Source: an uncultured Flavonifractor sp. (GTDB taxonomy: Bacteria > Bacillota > Clostridia > Oscillospirales > Oscillospiraceae). Taken from it: a DNA stretch of 56,390 bases. A program made the position numbers and the translations under genes. The stretch covers positions 1-56,390 of the forward strand of contig CANSQX010000002.1 of assembly GCA_947649225.1 (NCBI GenBank), written 5' to 3'. Positions 1-7,697 of the stretch are shown here, one piece after another. Each line of letters opens with the position of its first letter. The first letter of the stretch is position 1. The notes beneath the pieces are model-generated. The model saw only the letters and a program-made list of their open reading frames with translations, had not been told where the DNA came from and searched no databases.

Positions 1-31
1 CCAAACCCGCCGGTGCGCCGCCCCGGACCCC

Positions 32-53
32 GCCGCCCTTTGAAAAGGGCGGC
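32..53 (-). terminator. Hairpin downstream of nth
   Basis: A near-perfect GC-rich stem (GCCGCCC with GGGCGGC around an A/T loop) lies just after the nth stop codon. It has no long U tract on the minus strand, so it may be a weak terminator or an mRNA 3'-end stabiliser. Confidence 0.4.
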
Positions 54-64
54 CCGAAACTTTA

Positions 65-715
65 TTATGGCTCCTCCGAAGCGCTGGTGTAGAAATCGCA
101 CCAGGGGCGCAGGTTGCAGGCGGCGCAGTCTGGCTTGCGGGCCATGCAGACGGCCCGGCCGTGGAGCACCAGCCGGTGGCAGAAGTCGTTGGACTCCTCC
201 GGGGGGAGCTGGGGGCGGAGCTGCTGCTCCACCTTGACCGGGTCCTTGGAGCCGTCGGTGAGCCCCAGCCGCCCGGAGATACGGATGCAGTGGGTGTCGG
301 CCACCACCGCCCCGGGCTTTTGGTAGATGTCCCCCAGCACCAGATTGGCGGTCTTCCGGCCCACGCCGGGGAGCTTCAGGAGCGCCTCCATGGTGTCGGG
401 AACCCGCCCACCGTACTGCTCCAGCAGCATCCGGGAGGCGGCCACGATGTCCCGGGCCTTGGCCCGGAAGAAGCCGGTGGAGTGGATGTAGGTCTCCACC
501 TCGGAGACGTCGGCCTCCGCCAGGCTCTCCAGGGTGGGAAAGCGGGCGAAGAGGGCGGGCGTCACTTGGTTCACCCGCTCGTCGGTACACTGGGCGGCCA
601 GCCGCACCGAGAACAGGAGCTCGTAGTCCTTCCGGTACTCCAGGGAGCACAGGGCGTCCGGGTAGTGGGCCTTCAGCCCGTCGATGATGGCGGCCACCGC
701 CGCTTGATCCTTCAT
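65..715 (-). CDS. nth: Endonuclease III (DNA glycosylase/AP lyase)
   Basis: Base-excision repair enzyme that removes oxidised pyrimidines and nicks the abasic site by beta-elimination. The 216-aa protein has family length. It shows the helix-hairpin-helix LPGVGRKTANLVL with the catalytic Lys, the catalytic Asp in VVADTHCIRISGRLGL, and a C-terminal 4Fe-4S cluster spaced C-x6-C-x2-C-x5-C. A GAGAGGGG ribosome-binding site precedes the ATG. It is divergent from glyA across a gap of about 190 bp holding both promoters. Identification is firm. Confidence 0.96.
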   Translation of the reverse strand: MKDQAAVAAIIDGLKAHYPDALCSLEYRKDYELLFSVRLAAQCTDERVNQVTPALFARFPTLESLAEADVSEVETYIHSTGFFRAKARDIVAASRMLLEQYGGRVPDTMEALLKLPGVGRKTANLVLGDIYQKPGAVVADTHCIRISGRLGLTDGSKDPVKVEQQLRPQLPPEESNDFCHRLVLHGRAVCMARKPDCAACNLRPWCDFYTSASEEP

Positions 716-757
716 AGCAATCCCCTCTCGTCGCTGTCATTGCGCGGTTTTACAGCT

Positions 758-766
758 ATTGTACCA
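758..766 (-). promoter_or_regulatory. Extended -10 promoter for nth
   Basis: On the minus strand the sequence reads TGG-TACAAT, an extended -10 hexamer, about 45 bp upstream of the nth start. No good -35 box is visible at 17 bp. Confidence 0.5.
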
Positions 767-830
767 TACTTTCCGCCAAAAAACGAGAGCGTTTTTCCAA
801 TGCTGACGATTGTATTTCAGCGGTGGATTC

Positions 831-839
831 TGGTATAAT
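831..839 (+). promoter_or_regulatory. Extended -10 promoter for glyA
   Basis: TGG-TATAAT, a perfect -10 box with the extended TG, lies about 70 bp upstream of the glyA start. The -35 match (TTGTAT at 18 bp) is poor, as is common for extended -10 promoters. Confidence 0.6.
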
Positions 840-907
840 AGAGTATCGTTTTTTCTGCGCCCTGCCGGGCGGCGGGGGCAGAAACTGGAAAGGTGGAAAC
901 AGGGCAC

Positions 908-2149
908 ATGGTAAACGAGATCATGGACTTTCTCACGGCCCAGGACCCCGAGGTGGGGCAGGCCGTCCGGACTGAGTACGACCGGCAGCGCCGGAATATC
1001 GAGCTGATCGCCTCGGAGAACTTCGTCAGCGAGGCGGTGCTGGCGGCGGCGGGCACCGTGCTCACCAACAAATACGCCGAGGGCTACCCCGGCAAGCGCT
1101 ACTATGGCGGCTGCCAGTGCGTGGACGTGGTGGAGAACATCGCCCGGGACCGGGCGTGCCGGCTCTTCCAGGCGGACCACGCCAACGTGCAGCCCCACTC
1201 AGGGGCCAGCGCCAACTTTGCCGTCTATCAGGCGGTCTGCCAGCACGGGGACACCGTCCTGGGCATGGACCTGTCCAACGGCGGCCATCTGACCCACGGC
1301 AGCCCCGTCAACTTCTCCGGCAAGAACTACAATATGGTGGCCTACGGCCTCAACGATCAGGGCTATATCGACTACGACCAGGTGCGGGACCTGGCCCGGC
1401 AGCACAAGCCCCGGATGATCCTGGCCGGGGCCTCCGCCTACCCCCGGATCATCGACTTCAAGACCTTTGCGGAGATCGCCCATGAGGTGGGGGCCGTCCT
1501 CTTCGTGGACATGGCCCACATCGCCGGTCTGGTGGCCGCCGGGCTCCACCCCTCCCCGGTGCCCTATGCGGACATCGTCTCCACCACCACCCACAAGACC
1601 CTCCGGGGCCCCCGGGGCGGCATGATCCTCTGCAAGGAGGAGTGGGCCAAGAAGATCGACTCGGCCATCTTCCCCGGCAGCCAGGGCGGCCCCCTGGAGC
1701 ACATCATCGCCGCCAAGGCGGTGGCCCTGGGCGAGGCCCTCAAGCCCGAATTCAAGGACTATCAGGCCCAGATCCTCAAGAACGCCGCCGCCCTGGCGGA
1801 GTCCCTGACCGCCTCCGGCTTCGACCTGGTCTCCGGCGGCACCGACAACCACCTGATGCTGGTGGACCTGCGCAAGGCCCACATCACCGGCAAGGAGATG
1901 GAGCGCCGCCTGGACGAGGTGAACATCACGGTGAACAAGAACGCCATCCCCAACGACCCCGAGAAGCCCTTTGTCACCAGCGGCATCCGGGTGGGCACCC
2001 CCGCCGCCACCACCCGGGGCTTTGTGGAGGCGGACATGAAGGTGATTGGCCGGCTCATTTGGCAGACCGCCACCGCGTTCGAGACGAAGGCGGACGAGAT
2101 CCGCGCCCAGGTGGCCGGGCTCACCGGGAAATACCCCCTCTACGGCTAA
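908..2149 (+). CDS. glyA: Serine hydroxymethyltransferase
   Basis: PLP enzyme that interconverts serine and glycine while charging tetrahydrofolate with a one-carbon unit, in the cytoplasm. The 413-aa protein has family length. Visible motifs include [11 protein letters not shown] near the N-terminus, [13 protein letters not shown], and the PLP-lysine segment [15 protein letters not shown]. The ATG is preferred to an in-frame GTG five codons upstream because AGGTGG sits 11 nt before the ATG and overlaps the GTG. The gene is monocistronic and ends in a strong terminator. Confidence 0.97.
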   Translation: MVNEIMDFLTAQDPEVGQAVRTEYDRQRRNIELIASENFVSEAVLAAAGTVLTNKYAEGYPGKRYYGGCQCVDVVENIARDRACRLFQADHANVQPHSGASANFAVYQAVCQHGDTVLGMDLSNGGHLTHGSPVNFSGKNYNMVAYGLNDQGYIDYDQVRDLARQHKPRMILAGASAYPRIIDFKTFAEIAHEVGAVLFVDMAHIAGLVAAGLHPSPVPYADIVSTTTHKTLRGPRGGMILCKEEWAKKIDSAIFPGSQGGPLEHIIAAKAVALGEALKPEFKDYQAQILKNAAALAESLTASGFDLVSGGTDNHLMLVDLRKAHITGKEMERRLDEVNITVNKNAIPNDPEKPFVTSGIRVGTPAATTRGFVEADMKVIGRLIWQTATAFETKADEIRAQVAGLTGKYPLYG

Positions 2150-2155
2150 TCACAC

Positions 2156-2191
2156 AAAAACCCCCGGAGGGCAGGCCCTCCGGGGGTTTTT
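2156..2191. terminator. Bidirectional terminator between glyA and the stalk-protein gene
   Basis: An 11-bp stem (CCCCCGGAGGG with CCCTCCGGGGG) and 4-nt loop are flanked by A5 and T5, so it can stop transcription from both convergent genes. Confidence 0.92.
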
Positions 2192-2198
2192 CATGCGC

Positions 2199-2921
2199 TT
2201 ACAGCTGGGGAACGGGGGTCAGGGTGGCGTTGTAGACAAGGCTGCCGCTGCTGGTGCCGTGAGAACCGAGTTCAATGAGCAGCTTGTCTACGCCGGCCAC
2301 ATCCAGGGAAACCTCAACCGGGGTGTCGCCGCGCTTCACGTCTATGCGCTTTAATTCCGTTTTGCTGTCCGCGTCCTTAAAGATGACCCACTGGTCCGTA
2401 TTCTGTGCGCTGTCCGGAACCGCAATGGTACACTGGAAGGTCGCATAGCTGCCGCCGAGCAGGAACTTGGCGCTTTCAGTTCCGACCCGCAGATAGTTAA
2501 AGGGAGTAATGGTCTGCTGGCGGACTCCAAACTGCTTGTCGCCCGCCCGGAATCCTATTCCATTGTAAGGATAGGTCTGCATGGTGGACATATCCACAAT
2601 CTCCTGGGCGGGCTTGCCGCCGATGTAGATGGTATGAGTGTCTTGATCCCAGTCCACGGACTTATTGCCGCCGGTGATGGCGTCGACCGCCGCCCGGACG
2701 GGCAGATAGGTGGTGCCCTCATAGCTGAACGGCTCTACCACCTGGCCGCCGGCGTTCCTGGGGGTGACCTCCTTGCCGTCCACCACAATGCGGATGTCGC
2801 TGTAGACCACGTCGATGGTCTTCTTGCCGACGGTAGCCATAGCCGTGGGGGCCGCGGCGATGAGCGCGGTAATGACCACGCCCAGCACAAAGCTCCGGAT
2901 GTTGCCCTTGGATATCCTCAT
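2199..2921 (-). CDS. Secreted stalk-domain / NPCBM-like protein, paralogue 1
   Basis: Uncharacterised exported protein of 240 aa. It has an N-terminal hydrophobic segment (residues about 9-30) with an AMA-type signal cleavage site. A copper-amine-oxidase-N-like stalk domain follows (IVVDGKEVTP ... YLPVRAAV ... VDWDQDTHTIYIG). The C-terminal beta domain resembles an NPCBM carbohydrate-binding module (LLGGSYATFQC ... VDKLLIEL). The ATG at 2921 has a GAGGAGG site; an upstream TTG lies inside a leader hairpin and is rejected. The paralogue lies next door in the same orientation. Cell-surface polysaccharide binding is an inference. Confidence 0.85.
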   Translation of the reverse strand: MRISKGNIRSFVLGVVITALIAAAPTAMATVGKKTIDVVYSDIRIVVDGKEVTPRNAGGQVVEPFSYEGTTYLPVRAAVDAITGGNKSVDWDQDTHTIYIGGKPAQEIVDMSTMQTYPYNGIGFRAGDKQFGVRQQTITPFNYLRVGTESAKFLLGGSYATFQCTIAVPDSAQNTDQWVIFKDADSKTELKRIDVKRGDTPVEVSLDVAGVDKLLIELGSHGTSSGSLVYNATLTPVPQL

Positions 2922-2940
2922 AACTTCCTCCTCAATTTTC

Positions 2941-2998
2941 TGTCCTGTGGACAAGATGATACAAGCGGGTCCTGGCCGCCATACAACGGAGGGTATGG
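2941..2998 (-). promoter_or_regulatory. Leader hairpins of stalk-protein paralogue 1
   Basis: Two short stems lie in the transcribed leader: CCATAC/GTATGG (2979-2984 with 2993-2998) and TGTCC/GGACA (2941-2945 with 2949-2953). Both stems are preserved in the second copy at 4061-4117 although the intervening bases changed, which suggests a role in the mRNA. Confidence 0.45.
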
Positions 2999-3025
2999 TA
3001 TCGCAGAATTCGCCTGTATGCGTCC

Positions 3026-3054
3026 AGTTTAGCAGAATCTAACCAAAAGATCAA
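3026..3054 (-). promoter_or_regulatory. Promoter of stalk-protein paralogue 1
   Basis: TTGATC, 17-bp spacer and TAAACT on the minus strand, giving a leader of about 100 nt. The element is identical in the duplicated copy. Confidence 0.65.
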
Positions 3055-3229
3055 GTATTGCCGGAATATTTGAAAACGGGCGGAAAAAGCGCAAAAAAAG
3101 AGGCCGCCGGGCGCTTGCAGCTCCACAGCGGGCAGCTATCGCCAACAAATCAAGTCCTTCCAGCATCCCAGAGAACTGATTGATGAATCGAGCCACGTTT
3201 ATAGCCATGCGCGCGTCCAGTTAAAGACT

Positions 3230-3259
3230 GGAGAGGCGCCGCTTACGCGACGCCTCTCC
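3230..3259 (-). terminator. Hairpin downstream of stalk-protein paralogue 2
   Basis: A 9-bp perfect stem GGAGAGGCG/CGCCTCTCC lies in the unique DNA between the duplicated units, followed on the minus strand by a short T-rich stretch. It may end the second copy's transcript. Confidence 0.4.
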
Positions 3260-3345
3260 GCTTAAAACGTATGATTTCCTACCAGGGGCCTTTTTGTGCT
3301 GTCCGCACAATTTGGGGCGGGACAGTGCCCGCCGGGGGCATACGC

Positions 3346-4041
3346 TTACAGCTGGGGAATGGGGGTCAGCGTAGCGTTGTAGATGTAGCCAAACTGCGAC
3401 ATACGGATCTCCAGCTTGTCCACTCCGGTCACATCAACGGAAATATCAACCGGGGCTTCGCTATGGCTCAGGGTCACGGTTTTCAAAACCCCCGTCTCCG
3501 AAAGGAATTTCACTGTCATGGGGGAGGCAGGGGAATTATCAGGTATCGCATAGGAGCACTGGAAGGTGGTATACTTGCCGTCCAGCAGGAATGTGTCCGT
3601 GTTTGAAGAATGACGGTTAAAGGGCGTAATGGTCTGCTGCCGGTTTTGGAACGCAATATCGGTAGTCTCAAAAACAATTTCACCACGAGGATAGGTTTTC
3701 ATAGTGGACATATCCACAATTTCCTGGGCGGGCCTGTCGCCGATGTAGATGGTGTGGGTCTCCTGGTCCCATTCCACGGCCTTGGAGCCGCCGGTGATGG
3801 CGGTGACCGCCGCGCGGACGGGCAGATAGGTGGTGCCCTCGTAGCTGAACGGCTCCACGACCTGGCCGCTGGCGTTCCTGGGGGTGACCTCCTTGCCGTC
3901 CACCACCAGGCGGATGTCGCTGTATACGACGTCGATGGTCTTCTTCCCAATCGTAGCCGCCGCCGTCGGGGCCGCCACCACCAGCGCGGTGATCACCACA
4001 CCCATGACAAAGCCTCGAATGGTATCCCTCGTTCTCCTCAT
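3346..4041 (-). CDS. Secreted stalk-domain / NPCBM-like protein, paralogue 2
   Basis: A 231-aa paralogue of the preceding gene with the same order: signal/anchor helix (residues about 9-31), stalk domain nearly identical to copy 1 (SDIRLVVDGKEVTPRNA), then a C-terminal NPCBM-like beta domain that has diverged much more. The ATG after GAGGAGG-type spacing is chosen over the upstream TTG. Strong conservation of the stalk and drift of the C-terminal module suggests the two proteins bind different ligands, which is inference. Confidence 0.85.
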   Translation of the reverse strand: MRRTRDTIRGFVMGVVITALVVAAPTAAATIGKKTIDVVYSDIRLVVDGKEVTPRNASGQVVEPFSYEGTTYLPVRAAVTAITGGSKAVEWDQETHTIYIGDRPAQEIVDMSTMKTYPRGEIVFETTDIAFQNRQQTITPFNRHSSNTDTFLLDGKYTTFQCSYAIPDNSPASPMTVKFLSETGVLKTVTLSHSEAPVDISVDVTGVDKLEIRMSQFGYIYNATLTPIPQL

Positions 4042-4060
4042 AACTGCCTCCTCAATTTTC

Positions 4061-4117
4061 TGTCCTGTGGACAAGATGATACAAGCGAGTCCCGGCCGCC
4101 ATACAGCGGGGGTATGG
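4061..4117 (-). promoter_or_regulatory. Leader hairpins of stalk-protein paralogue 2
   Basis: The stems CCATAC/GTATGG and TGTCC/GGACA match those of copy 1, with a shorter first loop. Confidence 0.45.
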
Positions 4118-4144
4118 TGTCACAGAATTCGCCCATATGCGTTC

Positions 4145-4173
4145 AGTTTAGCAGAATCTAACCAAAAGATCAA
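4145..4173 (-). promoter_or_regulatory. Promoter of stalk-protein paralogue 2
   Basis: TTGATC, 17-bp spacer and TAAACT on the minus strand, the same as copy 1. Confidence 0.65.
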
Positions 4174-4213
4174 GTATTGCCGGAATATTTGAGAATGGGG
4201 AGAAAAAAGGCGC

Positions 4214-4254
4214 AAAAAAGGGGCCGCCGGGATCGGAACGGCCCCGGCGGCCCC
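4214..4254 (-). terminator. Terminator of the phosphoglucomutase gene
   Basis: A 12-bp stem (GGGGCCGCCGGG pairing with CCCGGCGGCCCC) is followed on the minus strand by T6. Confidence 0.88.
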
Positions 4255-4269
4255 TTGGCCGGATTTCGA

Positions 4270-5994
4270 TCAGTTTTTCAGGCTCTCGGCCCAGGCGGCG
4301 TACTGCTCCACCTTGGCGGCGCAGGCGGCCTGATCGGCCCCGTTGGCCAGGATATAGACCTTGACCTTGGGCTCGGTGCCCGAGGGGCGGACAATCAAAC
4401 TGGTGCCGTCGGAGAGCTCATAGCGCAGGACGTTGGAGCCAGAGAGCTCCATAGTGTGCTTCGTCCCGTCCGCGTCCACCACGCTGCCGTCCTTGTAGTC
4501 CTTGCGCCGGCGCACCTGGACCCCGGCGATTGCGGCGGGGGGCTGCTCCCGCAGGCGCGCCATCAGGGCGTCCATCTTCCGCAGGCCGTCCAGGCCGGGC
4601 ATCACCAGATTCATGGTCCGCTCGCCGTAATAGCCGTACTTCTCATAGAGCTTCCCCAGGGCGTCGTACAGGGTCATGCCCTGCCCGGCGTACCAGGCGG
4701 CCATCTCCGTCAGGGCCAGGGCGGCGGTCACGGCGTCCTTGTCCCGCACATAGTCCCCCAGCATATAGCCATAAGACTCCTCGTAGGAGAAAATGACCTT
4801 GCCCTCCCCGGCGTTCTCCAGCCTGTCCTTCTTCTCGGCCAGGAACTTGAAGCCGGTGAAGGTGTCGAAGCAGGGCAGTCCGTTGACCTCGGCCACCTTG
4901 CGGGCCATCTCGGTGGTGACGATGGTTTTCAGGGCCACCGGCTTCTCGGGCATGGTGCCGGTGCGCCGCTTGGCCCCGATGAGGTAGTCCAGCAGCAGCA
5001 CGCCGGTCTGGTTGCCCGAGATGGTCACATAGTCCCCGGCGGTATTTTTGACCATAATGCCCACCCGGTCGGCGTCCGGGTCAGAGCCCAGGATGAAGTC
5101 GGCGCCCTCCTTCCTGGCCAGCTCCACCGCCAGGGCGAAGCCCTCCGGGTTCTCCGGGTTGGGGGAGACCACCGTGGGGAAATCGCCGTCCAGCACCATC
5201 TGCTCGGGCACGCAGAACACGTGCTTCATGCCCAGGCGCTTCAATACCTCGGGGATCAGCTTGTGGCCGGTGCCGTGGAAGGGGGTGTATACCATCTTGA
5301 AGGTATCGGCCACCTGGGCCACAGCGGCCTTGTCGATGGCCTGTCCCATAACCTGCTCCAGGAACTTCTCGTCGGTCTCGGCCCCCAGCACGGTGATGAG
5401 CCCGGCCTTGACCGCCTCGTCATAGTCCATGCGCTTGATGGAGGCAAACAGGTCCAGCTCCCCCATCTTCCGGGCGATGGCGCCGGCGTGCTTGGGGGGC
5501 AGCTGGGCCCCGTCCTGCCAGTAGACCTTATAGCCGTTATACTCCTTGGGGTTGTGGCTGGCGGTGACGTTGACCCCGGCGATGTGCCCATAGGCCCGGA
5601 TGGCGAAGGACAGCTCGGGGGTGGGGCGCAGGGACTCGAAGACAGCCACCCTGATGCCGTTGCCCGCCATGACGCAGGCGGTCTCCCGGGCGAACTCATC
5701 GGAGTGGTTGCGGCAGTCGTAGCACACGGCCACGCCGCGGCGGACCGCCTCCTCCCCCTCGGCCAGGATCACCTCGGCAAAGGCCTGGGTGGCGTGGCGG
5801 ATCACGTGGATGTTCATATTGTGCAGGCCCACCTGCATGGTACCCCGCAGTCCGGCGGTGCCAAAGTCCAGGGGGGCGAAGAAGCGGCCCTCGATCTCCT
5901 TATTGTCGTTCCGAATGGCCTCCAGCTCGGCCTTTTCCTCTGCGCTGAGGGCGGGGCTGGCCAGCCAGGACTCGTAAGCGGCGCGATAGTCCAT
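4270..5994 (-). CDS. Phosphoglucomutase / phosphomannomutase (alpha-D-phosphohexomutase)
   Basis: Interconverts hexose 1- and 6-phosphates and so feeds sugar-nucleotide and cell-envelope synthesis. The 574-aa protein has the order of the large PgcA-type family: N-terminal GTAGLRG, catalytic phosphoserine loop TASHNP, metal loop DPDADRVG, sugar loop FSYEESYGYMLG, and C-terminal phosphate loop RPSGTEPKVKVY. The start is the ATG 6 nt after GGAGGAG; the in-frame ATG eight codons upstream lacks a site. It is monocistronic with its own promoter, a palindrome over that promoter, and a strong terminator. Substrate preference cannot be read from the sequence. Confidence 0.93.
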   Translation of the reverse strand: MDYRAAYESWLASPALSAEEKAELEAIRNDNKEIEGRFFAPLDFGTAGLRGTMQVGLHNMNIHVIRHATQAFAEVILAEGEEAVRRGVAVCYDCRNHSDEFARETACVMAGNGIRVAVFESLRPTPELSFAIRAYGHIAGVNVTASHNPKEYNGYKVYWQDGAQLPPKHAGAIARKMGELDLFASIKRMDYDEAVKAGLITVLGAETDEKFLEQVMGQAIDKAAVAQVADTFKMVYTPFHGTGHKLIPEVLKRLGMKHVFCVPEQMVLDGDFPTVVSPNPENPEGFALAVELARKEGADFILGSDPDADRVGIMVKNTAGDYVTISGNQTGVLLLDYLIGAKRRTGTMPEKPVALKTIVTTEMARKVAEVNGLPCFDTFTGFKFLAEKKDRLENAGEGKVIFSYEESYGYMLGDYVRDKDAVTAALALTEMAAWYAGQGMTLYDALGKLYEKYGYYGERTMNLVMPGLDGLRKMDALMARLREQPPAAIAGVQVRRRKDYKDGSVVDADGTKHTMELSGSNVLRYELSDGTSLIVRPSGTEPKVKVYILANGADQAACAAKVEQYAAWAESLKN

Positions 5995-6040
5995 GGGAAT
6001 CTCCTCCAATCTATACATTACCAGATTAGGAACTGATCCT

Positions 6041-6072
6041 ATTATAGCATGGAACTGACAAAATTTCCATGC
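6041..6072 (-). promoter_or_regulatory. Phosphoglucomutase promoter with overlapping palindrome
   Basis: A perfect TATAAT on the minus strand (6041-6046) abuts an 8-bp inverted repeat, GCATGGAA-N10-TTCCATGC (6047-6072). The repeat occupies the spacer and -35 region, where a consensus -35 is absent. This arrangement fits an operator for a dimeric repressor or activator. Confidence 0.6.
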
Positions 6073-6094
6073 CTTTTTCGCACGCTTTTTGACA

Positions 6095-6145
6095 AAATAA
6101 ACGAGAGGACAGGACCCGGACCGCAGCGCGGCCGAGACTGTCCTC
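6095..6145 (-). terminator. Terminator after rlmH (end of the wal operon)
   Basis: The stem GAGGACAG/CTGTCCTC encloses a GC-rich loop, followed on the minus strand by a T-rich stretch. It lies directly after the rlmH stop codon. Confidence 0.6.
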
Positions 6146-6146
6146 C

Positions 6147-6629
6147 CTATTTGTGGTAGCTGGAGCCCTCGTTGATCTTGAAGCCCCGGTAGATCTGCTC
6201 CAAAAGCATCACCCGGGCCAGGTGGTGGGGGAAGGTCATGGGGGACATGGACAGGGTGGCCCAGGCCGCCGCCTTCACGGAGGCGTGCAGGCCATAGGAC
6301 CCGCCAATCACAAAGGTGAGCTGCCGCTCTCCCCGGCGCTCCCAGCTGGACAGCAGCCGGGCCAGCTCCTCGCTGGATCGCATCTGCCCCTCGATACAGA
6401 GGGCCACCAGGCTGGACCGGGCCGGGTATTTGGCCAGAATGGCCGCCCCCTCCCGGGCCAGAGCGGCCTCGATCTGGGCGGGCGCGGGCGCTTTCGGAAG
6501 CCGCTCCTCAGGGAGCTCGGTGACGGTCAAACGGCAGTAGGCCGACAGACGCTTGGCGTACTCGGCCGCCGCCTCGGTGTAAAATTTCTCCTTCAGTTTT
6601 CCCACACAGAGGATCTGGATGGCATCCAA
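6147..6629 (-). CDS. rlmH: 23S rRNA (pseudouridine1915-N3)-methyltransferase
   Basis: SPOUT methyltransferase that modifies 23S rRNA helix 69 on the assembled 70S ribosome. It has 160 aa against about 159 in the family, with IQILCVGKLKEKFY at the N-terminus, the knotted SAM-binding segment FVIGGSYG, and the typical C-terminus ending in YHK. I choose a TTG start because AGGAGG lies 8 nt upstream; the in-frame GTG three codons earlier overlaps that site. It follows walJ by 12 nt, and the ribosome-binding site overlaps the walJ stop. It ends the wal operon, a common position in Firmicutes. Confidence 0.95.
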   Translation of the reverse strand: MDAIQILCVGKLKEKFYTEAAAEYAKRLSAYCRLTVTELPEERLPKAPAPAQIEAALAREGAAILAKYPARSSLVALCIEGQMRSSEELARLLSSWERRGERQLTFVIGGSYGLHASVKAAAWATLSMSPMTFPHHLARVMLLEQIYRGFKINEGSSYHK

Positions 6630-6641
6630 TCCCCCCACCTC

Positions 6642-7439
6642 CTATCCCACTGCGCGGCGGGGTCCCGGCCCGCTCCGGGGGGCCACCTCCAGCAGCACGT
6701 CCCGCCCCGGCAGGACGCCCCGGCGCTCCAGGGCGGACGACACCACCCCATAGGCCCGGGCGGGGGTGTTGTTCTCGGCGGAGAGGTGGGCCAGCAGTAC
6801 GGTGCGGGCGCCCCCCTCCACGGCCTCCGCCACCAAATCAGCCCCGGCCTCATTGGACAGGTGCCCAAAATCCCCCAGGATCCGCCGCTTGAGGTGGTAG
6901 GGATAGGGCCCCGACTGGAGCCACTCCACGTCGTGGTTGGCCTCGGCCACCAGCAGTGCCGCCCCCTGGATCCCCGCCCGCACCTCCTCGGTCACATGGC
7001 CCAGGTCGGTGACCACGGCCAGCTTGTGGCGCCCGTCGGAGACCGTATACCCGCAGCTCCCGGCGGTGTCGTGGGGGGTGGGGAAGGCGCCGATCTCCAG
7101 GTCCCCCACGGCGAAGGCCTCTCCCGGCTGGAAGGGGCGCAGCACCTCCTCCAGAAATGCGATGCGGTAGCTGAGCTGCCGTCCGGTGCTCCGGCTGGCG
7201 TAGACCGGCAGCCGGAGCTGCTTGGTCAGGGTGGCCAGGCCGCAGATATGGTCGCTGTGCTCGTGGGTGATCAGGATGCCGGAGACGGACCGGGGCTCCA
7301 CGCCCAGATCGGTCAGGCTCCGGCAGATGCGCCGGGCGGAGATCCCGGCGTCGATGAGAATATGGGTGCGTCCGTCGGTGGCCAGCGCGCAGTTCCCGCT
7401 GGAACCGCTGGCCAGGGTGCAGAGCTCCAGCAAGTCCAT
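6642..7439 (-). CDS. walJ: WalJ/YycJ metallo-beta-lactamase-fold nuclease-like protein
   Basis: MBL-fold hydrolase of the wal operon, thought in other Firmicutes to act as a 5'-3' exonuclease linking wall and DNA metabolism. The 265-aa protein carries the family N-terminus LASGSSGNC, the zinc motif THEHSDH, and later metal-binding HDTAG and HLS segments. The ATG has a close GGGAG site; a TTG two codons in is better spaced and may be the true start. It lies between murA and rlmH. Confidence 0.92.
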   Translation of the reverse strand: MDLLELCTLASGSSGNCALATDGRTHILIDAGISARRICRSLTDLGVEPRSVSGILITHEHSDHICGLATLTKQLRLPVYASRSTGRQLSYRIAFLEEVLRPFQPGEAFAVGDLEIGAFPTPHDTAGSCGYTVSDGRHKLAVVTDLGHVTEEVRAGIQGAALLVAEANHDVEWLQSGPYPYHLKRRILGDFGHLSNEAGADLVAEAVEGGARTVLLAHLSAENNTPARAYGVVSSALERRGVLPGRDVLLEVAPRSGPGPRRAVG

Positions 7440-7457
7440 CGCTCCCTATGTACAAAA

Positions 7458-7635
7458 TAAGGGCGGCGATGAAATCGCCGGCCTGGGGCCGGTTTCAGCA
7501 ATTTGCCGAAACCGGTCGCCTGCGGGCGGACTCCTGGACGCGAAAGCGGGGGCTTCGCCCCCCTTTCACACTATCCCCCCTACTCATAAGCCTCAAGGCT
7601 TTTGACGCTTACGGATGAAATGACGCTTTTCGACA
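7458..7635 (+). repeat. Interspersed multi-hairpin repeat, copy A
   Basis: This intergenic element is shared with 53992..54166. It contains four consecutive hairpins: GGCGAT/ATCGCC, CCGGTTTC/GAAACCGG, CGCC/GGCG, and GGGGGC-TTC-GCCCCC flanked by GAAAG/CTTTC. Then come ACACTATCCCCC and a diverged tail ending in TTTTCGACA. The first stem differs in sequence between the copies but stays paired. Confidence 0.75.
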
Positions 7636-7697
7636 AGCCGGGGCGGCGGCAGTGCCGCCGCCCTTGGAAGGATGCCGGTTCAGGCGGGACCGGGCGC

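Larger units (their letters stand above)
2192..3115 (-). repeat. Duplicated gene unit, copy 1
   Basis: This segment and 3339..4231 are diverged copies of one unit: gene, leader with two hairpins, promoter, and part of the terminator of the neighbouring phosphoglucomutase gene. Homology begins at the shared CGCTTACAGCTGGGGAA and ends near GGCCGCCGGG. About 220 bp of unrelated DNA separates the copies. Confidence 0.85.
3339..4231 (-). repeat. Duplicated gene unit, copy 2
   Basis: Second copy of the unit at 2192..3115. Its distal end coincides with the phosphoglucomutase terminator. Copy 1 keeps only one arm of that hairpin, so copy 1 probably derives from copy 2. Confidence 0.85.

Noticed and set aside
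4177..6036. A 619-codon plus-strand open frame opposite phosphoglucomutase
   Set aside because: It is antisense to a conserved enzyme and would read through its terminator.
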